Shown in pieces: positions 7,477 through 14,434 of a stretch of DNA of 33,054 bases; the first letter of the stretch is position 1; every line of letters begins with the position of its first letter. The position numbers were made by a program, and so were the translations under genes. This stretch comes from CAYTUI01 sp964441335 (GTDB taxonomy: Bacteria > Patescibacteriota > Patescibacteriia > UBA1558 > 2-01-FULL-52-15): positions 1-33,054 of the forward strand of contig CAYTUI010000015.1 of the NCBI GenBank assembly GCA_964441335.1, given 5' to 3'. Under the pieces are notes generated by a model that saw only the letters and a list, made by a program, of their open reading frames with translations, did no database searches and was not told where the DNA came from.

Positions 7477-7964
7477 GTTTTACCTCCTGTTTGGTGGCGT
7501 GTGGCCCCACTTAGATTGACGGCAACTTCTAGCAGAAAGCCTAGGACACAATAGAAGCTGACGACAAGCCCGGACGACAGAGTGGCTGTTCTCATGTTGC
7601 TTAGTGCATCAAAATGTTCGCCCATCATATTTGGGAAAAGTAGATGCCACACCGCTATGGCTAGACTAGAGGAGAGTAGAGACACGGGCGGTAGAATGCC
7701 GAAGATTAGAACAAACATGCCGATGACATTTTCGTCAGACACGAGGGCAAAGAGCCCAGTTATCAGCACATAGCTAATGCAGCAAAACAAAAGTGTGTAC
7801 ATTAGTTTCGGACTCTCATGCGCATGGGGTGAAAATTTCAAAAACCCTATAGTACCGGCGTAGATCCACACGCGTAGCAGTCCGGCAACAAATGACGTAA
7901 GAAAGAGCTTGCGGCGCTTAATCACTACCCAAACGCAGTTTATCGCTACTTTGGCGGAAATCAT
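7473..7964 (-). CDS. Four-helix membrane protein, partner of the STAS protein
   Basis: 163 residues with about four hydrophobic segments (about 21-42, 55-75, 80-107 and 132-152). There is no known family signature. It starts at an ATG at 7964, seven bases after AAGGAGG, and is the first gene of a two-gene operon. Linkage to a STAS protein suggests a membrane sensor or transporter-like part, but this is inference. A TTTACA-17-TATTGT promoter is plausible about 50 nt upstream. Confidence 0.7.
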   Translation of the reverse strand: MISAKVAINCVWVVIKRRKLFLTSFVAGLLRVWIYAGTIGFLKFSPHAHESPKLMYTLLFCCISYVLITGLFALVSDENVIGMFVLIFGILPPVSLLSSSLAIAVWHLLFPNMMGEHFDALSNMRTATLSSGLVVSFYCVLGFLLEVAVNLSGATRHQTGGKT

Positions 7965-8005
7965 TGCGAGGCCTCCTTATGTGGTTGTTAAAGTACGGTC
8001 AGCTT

Positions 8006-8034
8006 TTGACAATAATTAAAGAATAGAGTAGTGT
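8006..8034 (+). promoter_or_regulatory. Promoter for the TrmB-like gene
   Basis: Perfect TTGACA (8006-8011), 17-nt spacer, TAGTGT (8029-8034). It lies in the divergent space between the 7964 gene on the minus strand and the 8073 gene on the plus strand. Confidence 0.5.
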
Positions 8035-8072
8035 AAAGTATGTCGTGACAAACCGACAACAATTACAAAATT

Positions 8073-8839
8073 ATGAAATTTGACTATTTAGCCTCACATT
8101 TTAATTTACGGCCGCTGGAGTTATTAATATTGAATGATCTTGCCTCGGGGGAAACAGTAACTGCTAGTAATTAGCGGCTAGGATTAACATTACCCGCACT
8201 TCTGTTTACGATTTACTGACAAAGTTGATTCAGTCGGGATTGGTTTATGAAACGCTTAAAGTTGGGGTTAAAATGTTCGCTCTGCAGACACCGAAGAAAA
8301 TTGCCCTACTGTTAGATGAAAAAATTGAAAAAATTAGCAGGGCTCAAAAAGAACTGGAATTAGCTGGTAAACAGTTTAGCAAAAAAGCGGTTATAAAGCC
8401 TCGCTTTCAATTATTTGAGGGGAAGAAGGAATTGCAACAAATGATGAAAGATATGTTGCTTTATGACGATGTTACTGTTTATGCTTTGTGGCCTATTAAA
8501 AAAATGTTAAACATTTTAGGTGAGGATTTTGTGGAGGAGTTTCATAAGAAGCGAGTCAAGAATAATATAGAACTGAAAGTTATTTGGCCGGAGAGTCAGA
8601 TTCCTCTCATTAAAAATTATCCTTATTTACGACCTGGCAAGGAATTCAAGAGGGAGAGTCGCATAGCTCCGGCTAAGGTAGACTTTTCGTTAGGTTACAC
8701 CGTATATAAAAATACCGTACGCTTTATATCGTCCAGCAAAGAAAATTTTGGATTTTTAGTTGAGAGTTCTGAATTGTCAGAAATGATGATGTCGCAATTT
8801 AAGATGATTTGGCTGATGTCTAAGAAGTGGGGCAAGTAA
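8073..8839 (+). pseudogene. TrmB-family transcriptional regulator with a one-base frameshift
   Basis: The ATG at 8073 begins MKFDYLASHFNLRPLELL and reads to a TAG at 8172-8174. From about 8171 the +2 frame continues the same domain, LAARINITRTSVYDLLTKL, to a stop at 8839. Joined, they give a winged-helix HTH of the TrmB type (about 1-75) followed by the C-terminal effector domain seen in CPR TrmB proteins (YALWPIKKML, IELKVIWPESQIP, FISSSKENFGFLVESS). One extra base near AGTAAT (8167-8171) would restore a protein of about 255 residues. Such proteins are DNA-binding regulators. It is either a sequencing indel or a recent inactivation. Confidence 0.8.
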
Positions 8840-8903
8840 GTTGACTATAAAGGAGTAAGTATTGCTACTCGTGTTTTTCCAGATAAATCTTTTTTAAATT
8901 GAA

Positions 8904-8929
8904 GAGGCCGACCCAGTTGGGCCGGCCTC
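8904..8929 (-). terminator. Terminator of the 9242-8946 gene
   Basis: Stem GAGGCCG/CGGCCTC plus inner CCCA/TGGG with a GT loop; on the minus strand it runs into TTCAATTT. It also faces the end of the TrmB-like gene. Confidence 0.75.
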
Positions 8930-8945
8930 CGTCGCGTTCGTGCTC

Positions 8946-9242
8946 CTAGTCCGCGCCCACCGCCTCGAACAGGCGCTTCATGAACTCGTCGGATACCTCC
9001 TTGTACGCCTCGGCCTTGCCCTTGTCATGGCCGGCGTCTCCCCGGAGTCCGGTGACCGTGAGTTGGAGATTCGCGATTTCCCGACGCAGGCCTCCGATCT
9101 CGTAGTGAAGATTCTCGACACGGGCACGGCGCTCCGTCAGCGCTTGATTCGTCTCGAATAGCTCGCGCTTGAGCTCTTTGATCTGCTCGGCCATCACCTC
9201 TTTGGTGACGCTCGGTGGTTTCGTGTTTCTGGCTCTTGGCAT
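8946..9242 (-). CDS. Small coiled-coil protein
   Basis: 98 residues. Residues about 12-70 form a continuous charged helix with heptad character (EQIKELKRELFETNQAL, EIGGLRREIANLQ), so a dimeric coiled coil is likely; the end is acidic. No enzymatic motif. The ATG at 9242 follows AAGGAGG by four bases. GC content is very high relative to the surrounding genes. A TTGACG box about 80 nt upstream may be its promoter, and a GTGCA/TGCAC hairpin lies in the leader. Function unknown. Confidence 0.75.
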   Translation of the reverse strand: MPRARNTKPPSVTKEVMAEQIKELKRELFETNQALTERRARVENLHYEIGGLRREIANLQLTVTGLRGDAGHDKGKAEAYKEVSDEFMKRLFEAVGAD

Positions 9243-9345
9243 GCATCCTCCTTATCGAACGGCTATCGTCTGCATCAACTATTAGTGCAGATTGCTGTGC
9301 ACAAGTTATCATTTTATTTGGAGAATCGTCAAGCCTCAGTCGTTG

Positions 9346-9759
9346 TCAGGCGTGCTTGGCGATGAACTCCAGGTCCGGAAAGATAGGATATGTATCGATA
9401 AATTTGTCCAGCACTTCTTGGAGTTTGCAGTGAAGCATAACCGTCTGGCTGGCAGTCAGTTGGGATGCCTGAAAGTTCCAGTCACACACTTCCACAGCTC
9501 CTGTGTAATTTGGACTTCCTAAACCAACACTCAGTCTTGAACTCCTTTTAGTCTGTTCGAAAACCAGAAATACCTTATTCGGTTCGCTACCCCAGCCCCA
9601 GAGGTAGAATTCGAATCTATTCGGGAAACCTTCTGTGGTATCGCGGCTTTTTTCAGCCAGACCTCTGAGTATGGATAGGAGAGTGTCAATCTCCTCTTTC
9701 ATCATGTTGATTCTAGCTGAACCCGCTACCACTGATTGCCACGCCATACGACCTAGCAT
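9346..9759 (-). CDS. Hypothetical protein with a structured mRNA leader
   Basis: 137 residues from the ATG at 9759, chosen because AAAGAGG lies six bases upstream. Longer in-frame starts up to 9876 run through the promoter and the hairpin leader. The protein is soluble. It begins with a helical part (MMKEEIDTLLSILRGLAE) and continues with beta-rich sequence including FEFYLWGWGSEPNKVFLVFE, ending HCKLQEVLDKFID. No family recognised. No clear terminator follows, so it may be co-transcribed with the 9242-8946 gene. Confidence 0.7.
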   Translation of the reverse strand: MLGRMAWQSVVAGSARINMMKEEIDTLLSILRGLAEKSRDTTEGFPNRFEFYLWGWGSEPNKVFLVFEQTKRSSRLSVGLGSPNYTGAVEVCDWNFQASQLTASQTVMLHCKLQEVLDKFIDTYPIFPDLEFIAKHA

Positions 9760-9778
9760 TGTGAACCTCTTTGGCTGT

Positions 9779-9831
9779 GACGCTATCGCGTCTGGTTTGG
9801 GCATATCTGCCCTAATTGAGCCTATCGGCTC
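9779..9831 (-). promoter_or_regulatory. mRNA leader with three tandem GATA-loop hairpins
   Basis: Read on the minus strand, three hairpins occur in series: GAGCC-GATA-GGCTC (9831-9818), GGGCA-GATA-TGCCC (9812-9799) and GACGC-GATA-GCGTC (9792-9779). They are separated by 5 and 6 nt. Each has a perfect 5-bp stem of different sequence and the same four-base loop. They lie between the promoter (9848-9876) and the ribosome site of the 9346-9759 gene, filling most of an 80-nt leader. Conserved loop and spacing with changed stems suggests binding of a protein to the RNA, or an operator array in DNA. Confidence 0.75.
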
Positions 9832-9847
9832 GGTCAAAGAACGCTTT

Positions 9848-9876
9848 AACATATAGTATTTTAGCGTATATGTCAA
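9848..9876 (-). promoter_or_regulatory. Promoter of the 9759-9346 gene
   Basis: On the minus strand, TTGACA (9871-9876), 17-nt spacer, TATGTT (9848-9853). The predicted transcript starts near 9841. Confidence 0.7.
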
Positions 9877-9897
9877 GCCGAATGTTGGGAGGAAGAT

Positions 9898-10872
9898 TTA
9901 TATTCGTTCAAGTCGAAGCAAGCGGTCTTGGCCGGAGAGGTCTTTGATTAAGTTAGCTGGTAGCTTGTAGCTTGCCACCGCCTTCGGCGGGGTCCCGCCT
10001 TCATTTGAATTGAATAATTGTGGCGGGATAGCTTGTAGCAAATCAACGATTTTGTCTTTTTGAGCGGGATCTATTTCAATGAGGATTAATGATCCTTTTT
10101 TTGTATATTGAGGAATTTGTTCTAGTAGTTGTTTGATATAATGCAAACCGTCTTTACCGCCGTCTAGCGCGAGCGTTGGTTCTTGTTGGATAGTGGGTTC
10201 AGTAAGTTGGTTGGAGGTTAAGTATGGTAGGTTGGCGATTATTAGTTGGTAGCTTGTAGCTGGTAGCTTGTCCCGTTCAGGCGGGATCCCGCCTTCAGCT
10301 GAATTAATAATTGTGGCGGGATAGCGGTCAGGCGTTGGGAGGGTTGAAAGGAGGTTGGATTGTATAAAATTTACATTGGCGCCGAGGGCGAGGGCGTTTT
10401 GTTTGGCGATGGTTAAAGCTTTGTCGGAGATATCCAGACCGGTGTAGTTGAACTTGTTATTTGTTTCAAGGGCGAGGGTGATTATTAAACAACCGGAGCC
10501 GGTCCCAACGTCTAGGATAGCTGGTAGCTGGTAGCTGGTAGCTTGTAGATCCTTATTTAAAAAGGCTTTGGCTTCATCAATAATCAGTTCGCTGTCGGGG
10601 CGGGGGATTAGGACATTGGGGGGAACTTTAAAAGGCCGGCCGTAAAATTCTTTGACGCCTGTTAGATAAGCCACAGGTGTGCCTTGTGAACGTTGCTGAA
10701 TGAGTCGGTCAAAATTCTCTACTTCATTGGCCGTAATAGTTTGCTCCTGATGGCTGATTAGCCACTCTTGGTTTTGTTTTATAACAAAGGCTAATAATAT
10801 CTCGGCTTCATTGGCCGGAATTTTGGTATAAGCCCCTTGCAGTACTTGTTTAATTGTTTTGATCTGCGACAT
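9898..10872 (-). CDS. prmC: Release factor glutamine methyltransferase PrmC with repeat-derived insertions
   Basis: 324 residues, longer than the usual 270-290. PrmC methylates the glutamine of the GGQ motif in release factors with S-adenosylmethionine. Family features: an N-terminal helical domain, GVKEFYGRPF, IPRPDSE (89-95), the SAM-binding LDVGTGSG (120-127), and NLPY (214-217) in place of the usual NPPY catalytic motif. Three stretches are encoded by dispersed repeats and look inserted at loops: about 110-118 (ATSYQLPA), 183-210 (RYPATIINSAEGG... LPATSYQL) and 281-307 (IPPQLFNSNEGG... SYKLPAN). Frame is kept throughout. It overlaps prfA by 23 bases, the substrate gene, and is translated after it. 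Confidence 0.92.
   Translation of the reverse strand: MSQIKTIKQVLQGAYTKIPANEAEILLAFVIKQNQEWLISHQEQTITANEVENFDRLIQQRSQGTPVAYLTGVKEFYGRPFKVPPNVLIPRPDSELIIDEAKAFLNKDLQATSYQLPAILDVGTGSGCLIITLALETNNKFNYTGLDISDKALTIAKQNALALGANVNFIQSNLLSTLPTPDRYPATIINSAEGGIPPERDKLPATSYQLIIANLPYLTSNQLTEPTIQQEPTLALDGGKDGLHYIKQLLEQIPQYTKKGSLILIEIDPAQKDKIVDLLQAIPPQLFNSNEGGTPPKAVASYKLPANLIKDLSGQDRLLRLERI
9953..10032. repeat. Composite repeat inside prmC, copy 1
   Basis: Three 7-bp units (9953-9973) are followed by a 47-bp palindromic element (9986-10032) beginning GGCGGGGTCCCGCC and ending TGGCGGGATAGC. It encodes residues near the C-terminus of PrmC. Confidence 0.85.
10242..10325. repeat. Composite repeat inside prmC, copy 2
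   Basis: Four 7-bp units (10242-10269) are followed by a 46-bp element (10280-10325) with the perfect palindrome GGCGGGATCCCGCC. It differs from copy 1 by three substitutions and one indel and has the same order and orientation. It is inserted just before the catalytic NLPY motif. Confidence 0.85.
10517..10551. repeat. 7-bp tandem array inside prmC
   Basis: Units ATAGCTG, GTAGCTG, GTAGCTG, GTAGCTT, GTAGATC, read on the coding strand as the peptide ATSYQLPA just before the SAM-binding motif. Three units make 21 nt, so the array encodes a 7-residue period. Confidence 0.85.
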
Positions 10873-11902
10873 CGGCCTTCTGCAAGGCAGTAATTAGTTC
10901 TAGCAGATCGCCGTCCATCAAGCCTGCTAGGTTATGCGAAGAATATTTAATGCGATGGTCAGTCACACGGTTTTGCGGAAAGTTATAGGTTCTAATTTTT
11001 TCACTGCGGTCGCCACTGCCGATCTGACTATTGCGGGCTTCAGAACGTTCCGTGCGAGCGCGTTCTTCTTCGGCCGCCAATAAACGGGAACGCAAAACTG
11101 TTAAAGCTTTTAATCTGTTTTGCTGTTGGGATTTTTCGTCCTGACAAATTACAACCGTGTTAGTCGGCAGATGGGTAACGCGGATAGCCGAATAAGTGGT
11201 GTTAACTGACTGCCCGCCGTGACCGCCGGCCATGAAAGTGTCTATGCGCAGATCTTCAGGTTTAATATCAATATCAATTTCCTCGGCCTCTGGTAAAACG
11301 GCAACAGTGGCGGCCGAGGTGTGAACACGGCCGGATTTTTCTGTTTCCGGAACGCGCTGAACGCGGTGCACGCCAGATTCATATTTGAGAAATTTATAAA
11401 CGTTCTGTCCGGAGATTTCAAAGATTACTTCTTTATAACCGCCCAAACTGGTGCGGTTGGCCGACATGAATGAAGTTTTCCAATTCTGTCTTTCAGCAAA
11501 GCGCGAGTACATCCGAAATAAGCTGGCCGCGAACAAAGCAGATTCATCACCGCCGGTACCGGCTCTAATTTCCATGATGATGTTTTTTTTGTCGTTCGGA
11601 TCGTTAGGATTAAGTAAGGAATCCAGCTGCTTTTTTTGACCGGCCAATTTCTCTTCCAGTTTAGCCACCTCTTCATTTATCAGTTTAATCATTTCAGGAT
11701 CGGTTTCCTGTTCTAAATCGTTTTGATTTTGTTTGAGGGTTTCCTGTAATTTTTCAACTTCCAGCCAGTAATCCAAGATTTCCTTTTTCTCACTGTATTC
11801 TCTGGCAACAGCTTGCATTTTTTTTCTGTCAGAAACAACAGCCGGATCCTGCATCTGCTTTTGTAATTCCTCAACTCTGGTTTGTAGTTCTAGTAGTTTC
11901 AT
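10850..11902 (-). CDS. prfA: Peptide chain release factor 1
   Basis: 350 residues. RF1 reads UAA and UAG in the ribosomal A site and triggers peptide release. The catalytic GGQ is at 229-231 (MAGGHGGQSVN). The stop-codon recognition tripeptide is PET (185-187, in VQRVPETEKSG) at the place of the classical PxT motif of RF1. The N-terminal helical domain (about 1-100) and the RAGTGGDESALFA segment (about 113-125) are as expected. It lies between rpmE and prmC on the same strand, the common order of these genes. The bases between rpmE and prfA include TATAATAAT, a possible internal promoter. Confidence 0.96.
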   Translation of the reverse strand: MKLLELQTRVEELQKQMQDPAVVSDRKKMQAVAREYSEKKEILDYWLEVEKLQETLKQNQNDLEQETDPEMIKLINEEVAKLEEKLAGQKKQLDSLLNPNDPNDKKNIIMEIRAGTGGDESALFAASLFRMYSRFAERQNWKTSFMSANRTSLGGYKEVIFEISGQNVYKFLKYESGVHRVQRVPETEKSGRVHTSAATVAVLPEAEEIDIDIKPEDLRIDTFMAGGHGGQSVNTTYSAIRVTHLPTNTVVICQDEKSQQQNRLKALTVLRSRLLAAEEERARTERSEARNSQIGSGDRSEKIRTYNFPQNRVTDHRIKYSSHNLAGLMDGDLLELITALQKADVADQNN

Positions 11903-11968
11903 TAAGTTTGATTTGGCTAATCAAAAAACCCCGCTATTATTATAACAGACAGGGTCCGATTTGGGCAG

Positions 11969-12259
11969 TTATTTTTCGCTCTTCTTGGCGCTGGCTTTCT
12001 TGGCTGTTTGACGGGCGCGTTTGACTTTCTTACCAACTCTACCGGCGGCCAAAGTATCTTTCTTGGCGGCAATTTTCTTAAAGCGGTCAACACGTCCGGC
12101 AGTATCCACCAGCTTGTCTTTACCTGTATAAAAAGGGTGGCATTTTGAGCAGATTTCTACGTTTAAAGACTCCACAGTTGAACCAACGGTAAAAGAATTA
12201 CCGCAGGCGCAGCTAACCTTAGCTTTGGCGAAATATTGTGGGTGGGTGTCTTCTTTCAT
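11969..12259 (-). CDS. rpmE: 50S ribosomal protein L31
   Basis: 96 residues. The zinc-binding type is shown by Cys17-x-Cys19 and Cys37-x-x-Cys40, with the family segment CSKCHPFYTGKDKLVDTAGRVDRF. The C-terminus is extended by about 25 residues rich in Lys, Ala and Arg, compared with a usual length near 70; such basic tails may contact rRNA. It has a good promoter (12276-12304) with a 16-nt leader and heads the rpmE-prfA-prmC operon. Confidence 0.96.
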   Translation of the reverse strand: MKEDTHPQYFAKAKVSCACGNSFTVGSTVESLNVEICSKCHPFYTGKDKLVDTAGRVDRFKKIAAKKDTLAAGRVGKKVKRARQTAKKASAKKSEK

Positions 12260-12275
12260 ATTTTTCAGTGGTCTG

Positions 12276-12304
12276 ATAATACCAGAACTAAAAACTTACG
12301 TCAA
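12276..12304 (-). promoter_or_regulatory. Promoter of rpmE-prfA-prmC
   Basis: On the minus strand: TTGACG (12299-12304), 17-nt spacer, TATTAT (12276-12281), 16 nt before the ATG. Confidence 0.8.
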
Positions 12305-12319
12305 TACGCCAAATATCAG

Positions 12320-12715
12320 TTATTTTTTGCTCCTCATACTCTTGGATTGCAGTCCAATGGCGAAGACGGTCATGACCGCTATATAAGTGGTGCTCATTTC
12401 CATGGACACATGGTATTGGCCTTGGCTAAGGAATGAAAAAAGAACAAAGATAATAAAAATGGCGCTCCACAATAAAATATAGGCCTCGCCGGAAAATAAT
12501 GATTTAAAGTGCTTATCCTGCCAGCGGGAAATTTCTTTGGAACTGGTGTAGATCGCCAAGATAGAGGGATAAATTATGTTGACGTAAGTAACGCTGGAGT
12601 TATAGTTTTCGGGAAACAGAAATTCCAAAGTAAAAATAATCATGGCGATGATAGCCCAAATATCCACCATGATTTTCCAAAAATAGCGATTAACGTAGGA
12701 TAATTTTTTAGCCAT
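12320..12715 (-). CDS. Multi-pass membrane protein of unknown function
   Basis: 131 residues with three to four hydrophobic segments (about 15-35, 42-60, 78-97 and 105-123) and a basic C-terminus (SKSMRSKK). It shares eight bases with the end of the upstream hydrolase gene, so both are probably translated from one message. No family signature recognised. The conserved-looking SSKEISRWQDKHF loop between helices two and three is its most distinctive segment. Confidence 0.75.
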   Translation of the reverse strand: MAKKLSYVNRYFWKIMVDIWAIIAMIIFTLEFLFPENYNSSVTYVNIIYPSILAIYTSSKEISRWQDKHFKSLFSGEAYILLWSAIFIIFVLFSFLSQGQYHVSMEMSTTYIAVMTVFAIGLQSKSMRSKK

Positions 12716-13289
12716 TGATAAGTTTAAGTAATTCTTCTAGAGCGATTGGTAATTCATCACCCCAACCGGTATCACTAGAAAAGTGGCCGGCATTATTTTG
12801 CACAATTATTTTGGCGCCCAGTTTTTGTTCAAACAACTCCTTATTTTCTAGTGGTACCCAAGGATCGTTATCAGAAAAAATGGCAGTGAATTTTCGTGCG
12901 GTATTTTTAACTTTGTTAGTGTCAATCGGCGTTGTTAACCATGGCTTAGCTATAGCTTCGCTTTCGGCATCTTCCAAATTGGTCAAATTGAACCAAGGAG
13001 CGACAAATAAAACACCGCCAATTTTCATTGGTTTGGGTAGAATTTCCAGGTAGCGCATAATTGTCTGACAGCCGATAGAATGACCGACTAAAAATACTTC
13101 TTCATCAGGATCACGCAATTCGTTATTAAGACAGCCAACCCATTTATCTATATCGGGAGCGGAAGTATCTGGCATGGCCGGCACGATAACCAAATAGCTA
13201 AGTTTTTCTAACTCCTTTTTTAGCCATGGTAGCCAGTCGGACGCTGGAGTAGCATCCCAGCCGTGAATGATATAAATTCGTTTGGACAT
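12708..13289 (-). CDS. RBBP9/YdeN-type alpha/beta serine hydrolase
   Basis: 193 residues, the usual size of the family. The start MSKRIYIIHGWDATP carries the HGW motif of RBBP9/YdeN hydrolases. The nucleophile is Ser71 in GHSIG, the acid probably the Asp in FSDNDPWVP, and the base the His in NAGHF (about 166). The substrate is unknown; relatives are small intracellular esterases. The promoter is a TATAAT box six bases before the ATG, so the mRNA is predicted to be leaderless. It is followed by the overlapping membrane protein gene. Confidence 0.88.
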   Translation of the reverse strand: MSKRIYIIHGWDATPASDWLPWLKKELEKLSYLVIVPAMPDTSAPDIDKWVGCLNNELRDPDEEVFLVGHSIGCQTIMRYLEILPKPMKIGGVLFVAPWFNLTNLEDAESEAIAKPWLTTPIDTNKVKNTARKFTAIFSDNDPWVPLENKELFEQKLGAKIIVQNNAGHFSSDTGWGDELPIALEELLKLING

Positions 13290-13295
13290 GGCACA

Positions 13296-13301
13296 ATTAT
13301 A
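13296..13301 (-). promoter_or_regulatory. -10 box for a leaderless hydrolase transcript
   Basis: TATAAT on the minus strand, then TGTGCC, then the ATG at 13289. The spacing is identical to that at 1583-1595 and at 19146-19158. Confidence 0.6.
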
Positions 13302-13318
13302 TCTTTTTTAGCCCAGAC

Positions 13319-13347
13319 TTGCAATTTTTCTTGGATATTGTTAGATT
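13319..13347 (+). promoter_or_regulatory. Promoter of the 13475 gene
   Basis: TTGCAA (13319-13324), 17-nt spacer, TAGATT (13342-13347). It lies in the divergent gap between the hydrolase gene and the 13475 gene. Confidence 0.6.
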
Positions 13348-13362
13348 AGACCGTTCTTTAAA

Positions 13363-13436
13363 TCGCCCAAAGGGCGAGCGTGTCCGACGCTCTCGGACAA
13401 ACACAACCGGCAGAGAGGTCGTCAGCCTTTGGCTGA
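13363..13436 (+). promoter_or_regulatory. Leader with three hairpins
   Basis: In order: CGCCC-AAA-GGGCG (13364-13376), TGTCCGA-CGCTC-TCGGACA (13381-13399) and TCAGCC-TTT-GGCTGA (13422-13436). All lie in the roughly 120-nt leader before the AGAGGAG ribosome site. The stems are perfect. The arrangement resembles the three-hairpin leader at 9779-9831. Confidence 0.65.
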
Positions 13437-13474
13437 GGCAGAGCTGACTGGTTTAGAGAAAGAGGAGAACCGTC

Positions 13475-14251
13475 ATGGGTAGCCTCACAAAGATCCGGCT
13501 AAGCGATTTGGTTCCGGTTCTGGAGATTCTCGAGCAGAGAGGTGTTGAGGCCGAGCACTTTGATTTGTTGCGCTGTGATGAACGGTCTCAAGAGATTGTG
13601 GCCGAGGCTTTTCGGCGCATCGGTCCGATGACCATGATGGAAGCAGTAGATATTTTGGGGAAGGAGGCGGTCTTTGCTCCGCTCTCCTGTCAAGTATTTT
13701 GGCGGGACGGACTCTTGGCCAAGGAGGGGTTGAAGGATCGTGTTTTGTTCTCTGAAAAGACTCTTCGCTGGTGTCGGGAGGATAACGAGCAGGGTCATTT
13801 GTGGCGGCTGGTTTACCTGATGCAGCATTCAGGTATTGAGACGCTAAATCGTCTTCGTCAGCAGGATGAAAACGGTTTGATTTTCTCGGCCGAGTTCCAG
13901 AATGTTGAACGACTCGGTCATGGTCTTGGCCTGGAGGCGACTGCGGATGTTTCTGAAGGCTTCTACCTGATTGATTTCAGGCCGCAGGTGAACAACGTTG
14001 ATTACGGCACACGCAAGGCTGTTTTGCCTGATTCGGCGTTGGTTCAGGCCTTGGCCATTACCCGTCGTAGCCTTAAAGGTCAAGGCCGGCTGTCCTATCG
14101 GTTGAAAGGGCCGGATGTTCCTTGGCAGGCTGGTCTGACAGTGACTGTTGATAACGGAGTATTGAATTTCTCTGCTGTTGACGAGGTTCACGAGACAGCC
14201 GGTCGCGCTATCGGGCGCGTCGTTGAGTTCAAAACCTTCAAGGGTCTCTGA
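13475..14251 (+). CDS. Hypothetical protein with structured leader
   Basis: 258 residues, soluble, with no recognised family. The N-terminal half is helical (LSDLVPVLEILEQRG, MTMMEAVDILGKEA). The C-terminal half looks beta-rich (EGFYLIDFRPQVNN, LTVTVDNGVLNFSAV). No catalytic motif is evident. The ATG at 13475 follows AGAGGAG by about eight bases. Its own promoter, leader hairpins and a strong terminator make this an independent unit between the hydrolase and rpsB. It is GC-richer than rpsB and tsf. Confidence 0.75.
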   Translation: MGSLTKIRLSDLVPVLEILEQRGVEAEHFDLLRCDERSQEIVAEAFRRIGPMTMMEAVDILGKEAVFAPLSCQVFWRDGLLAKEGLKDRVLFSEKTLRWCREDNEQGHLWRLVYLMQHSGIETLNRLRQQDENGLIFSAEFQNVERLGHGLGLEATADVSEGFYLIDFRPQVNNVDYGTRKAVLPDSALVQALAITRRSLKGQGRLSYRLKGPDVPWQAGLTVTVDNGVLNFSAVDEVHETAGRAIGRVVEFKTFKGL

Positions 14252-14257
14252 ACAATT

Positions 14258-14287
14258 GCCCCTCGTCACTATTCAGTGGCGAGGGGC
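14258..14287 (+). terminator. Terminator of the 13475 gene
   Basis: GCCCCTCG(T)CAC pairs with GTG(G)CGAGGGGC around TATTCA, followed by TTT. The -35 box of the next promoter starts within the T-run. Confidence 0.85.
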
Positions 14288-14288
14288 T

Positions 14289-14317
14289 TTGACATTATTA
14301 TAATATTGTGTTAATCT
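14289..14317 (+). promoter_or_regulatory. Promoter of rpsB-tsf
   Basis: Perfect TTGACA (14289-14294), 17-nt spacer, TAATCT (14312-14317). Confidence 0.8.
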
Positions 14318-14324
14318 CTGTCGG

Positions 14325-14434
14325 TCCCGCATTGCGGGGCTTTAATTAATCACCCACGTCCGAAATAAATCCAGCCTTTTCTCCCCGCGCGGCGGGGCGG
14401 TTGGAGGGGACGGAGGAATAAAGAATAAAATCGT
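14325..14434 (+). promoter_or_regulatory. Structured rpsB leader, possible S2 autoregulation site
   Basis: About 110 nt of non-coding leader contains CCCGC-ATT-GCGGG and a GC-rich hairpin (CCCCGC/GCGGGG near 14382-14398), then GGAGG 20 nt before the ATG. In other bacteria S2 represses its own operon through the rpsB leader; a similar role here is inference. Confidence 0.45.

Noticed and set aside
9760..9876. Longer N-terminus of the 9346 gene
   Set aside because: The first codon would be the TTGACA -35 box, and the region is a hairpin leader with an SD site directly before 9759.
13290..13474. tRNA or small RNA gene from the GC-rich hairpins
   Set aside because: No cloverleaf and no TTCRA arm; the hairpins lie in the leader of the 13475 gene.
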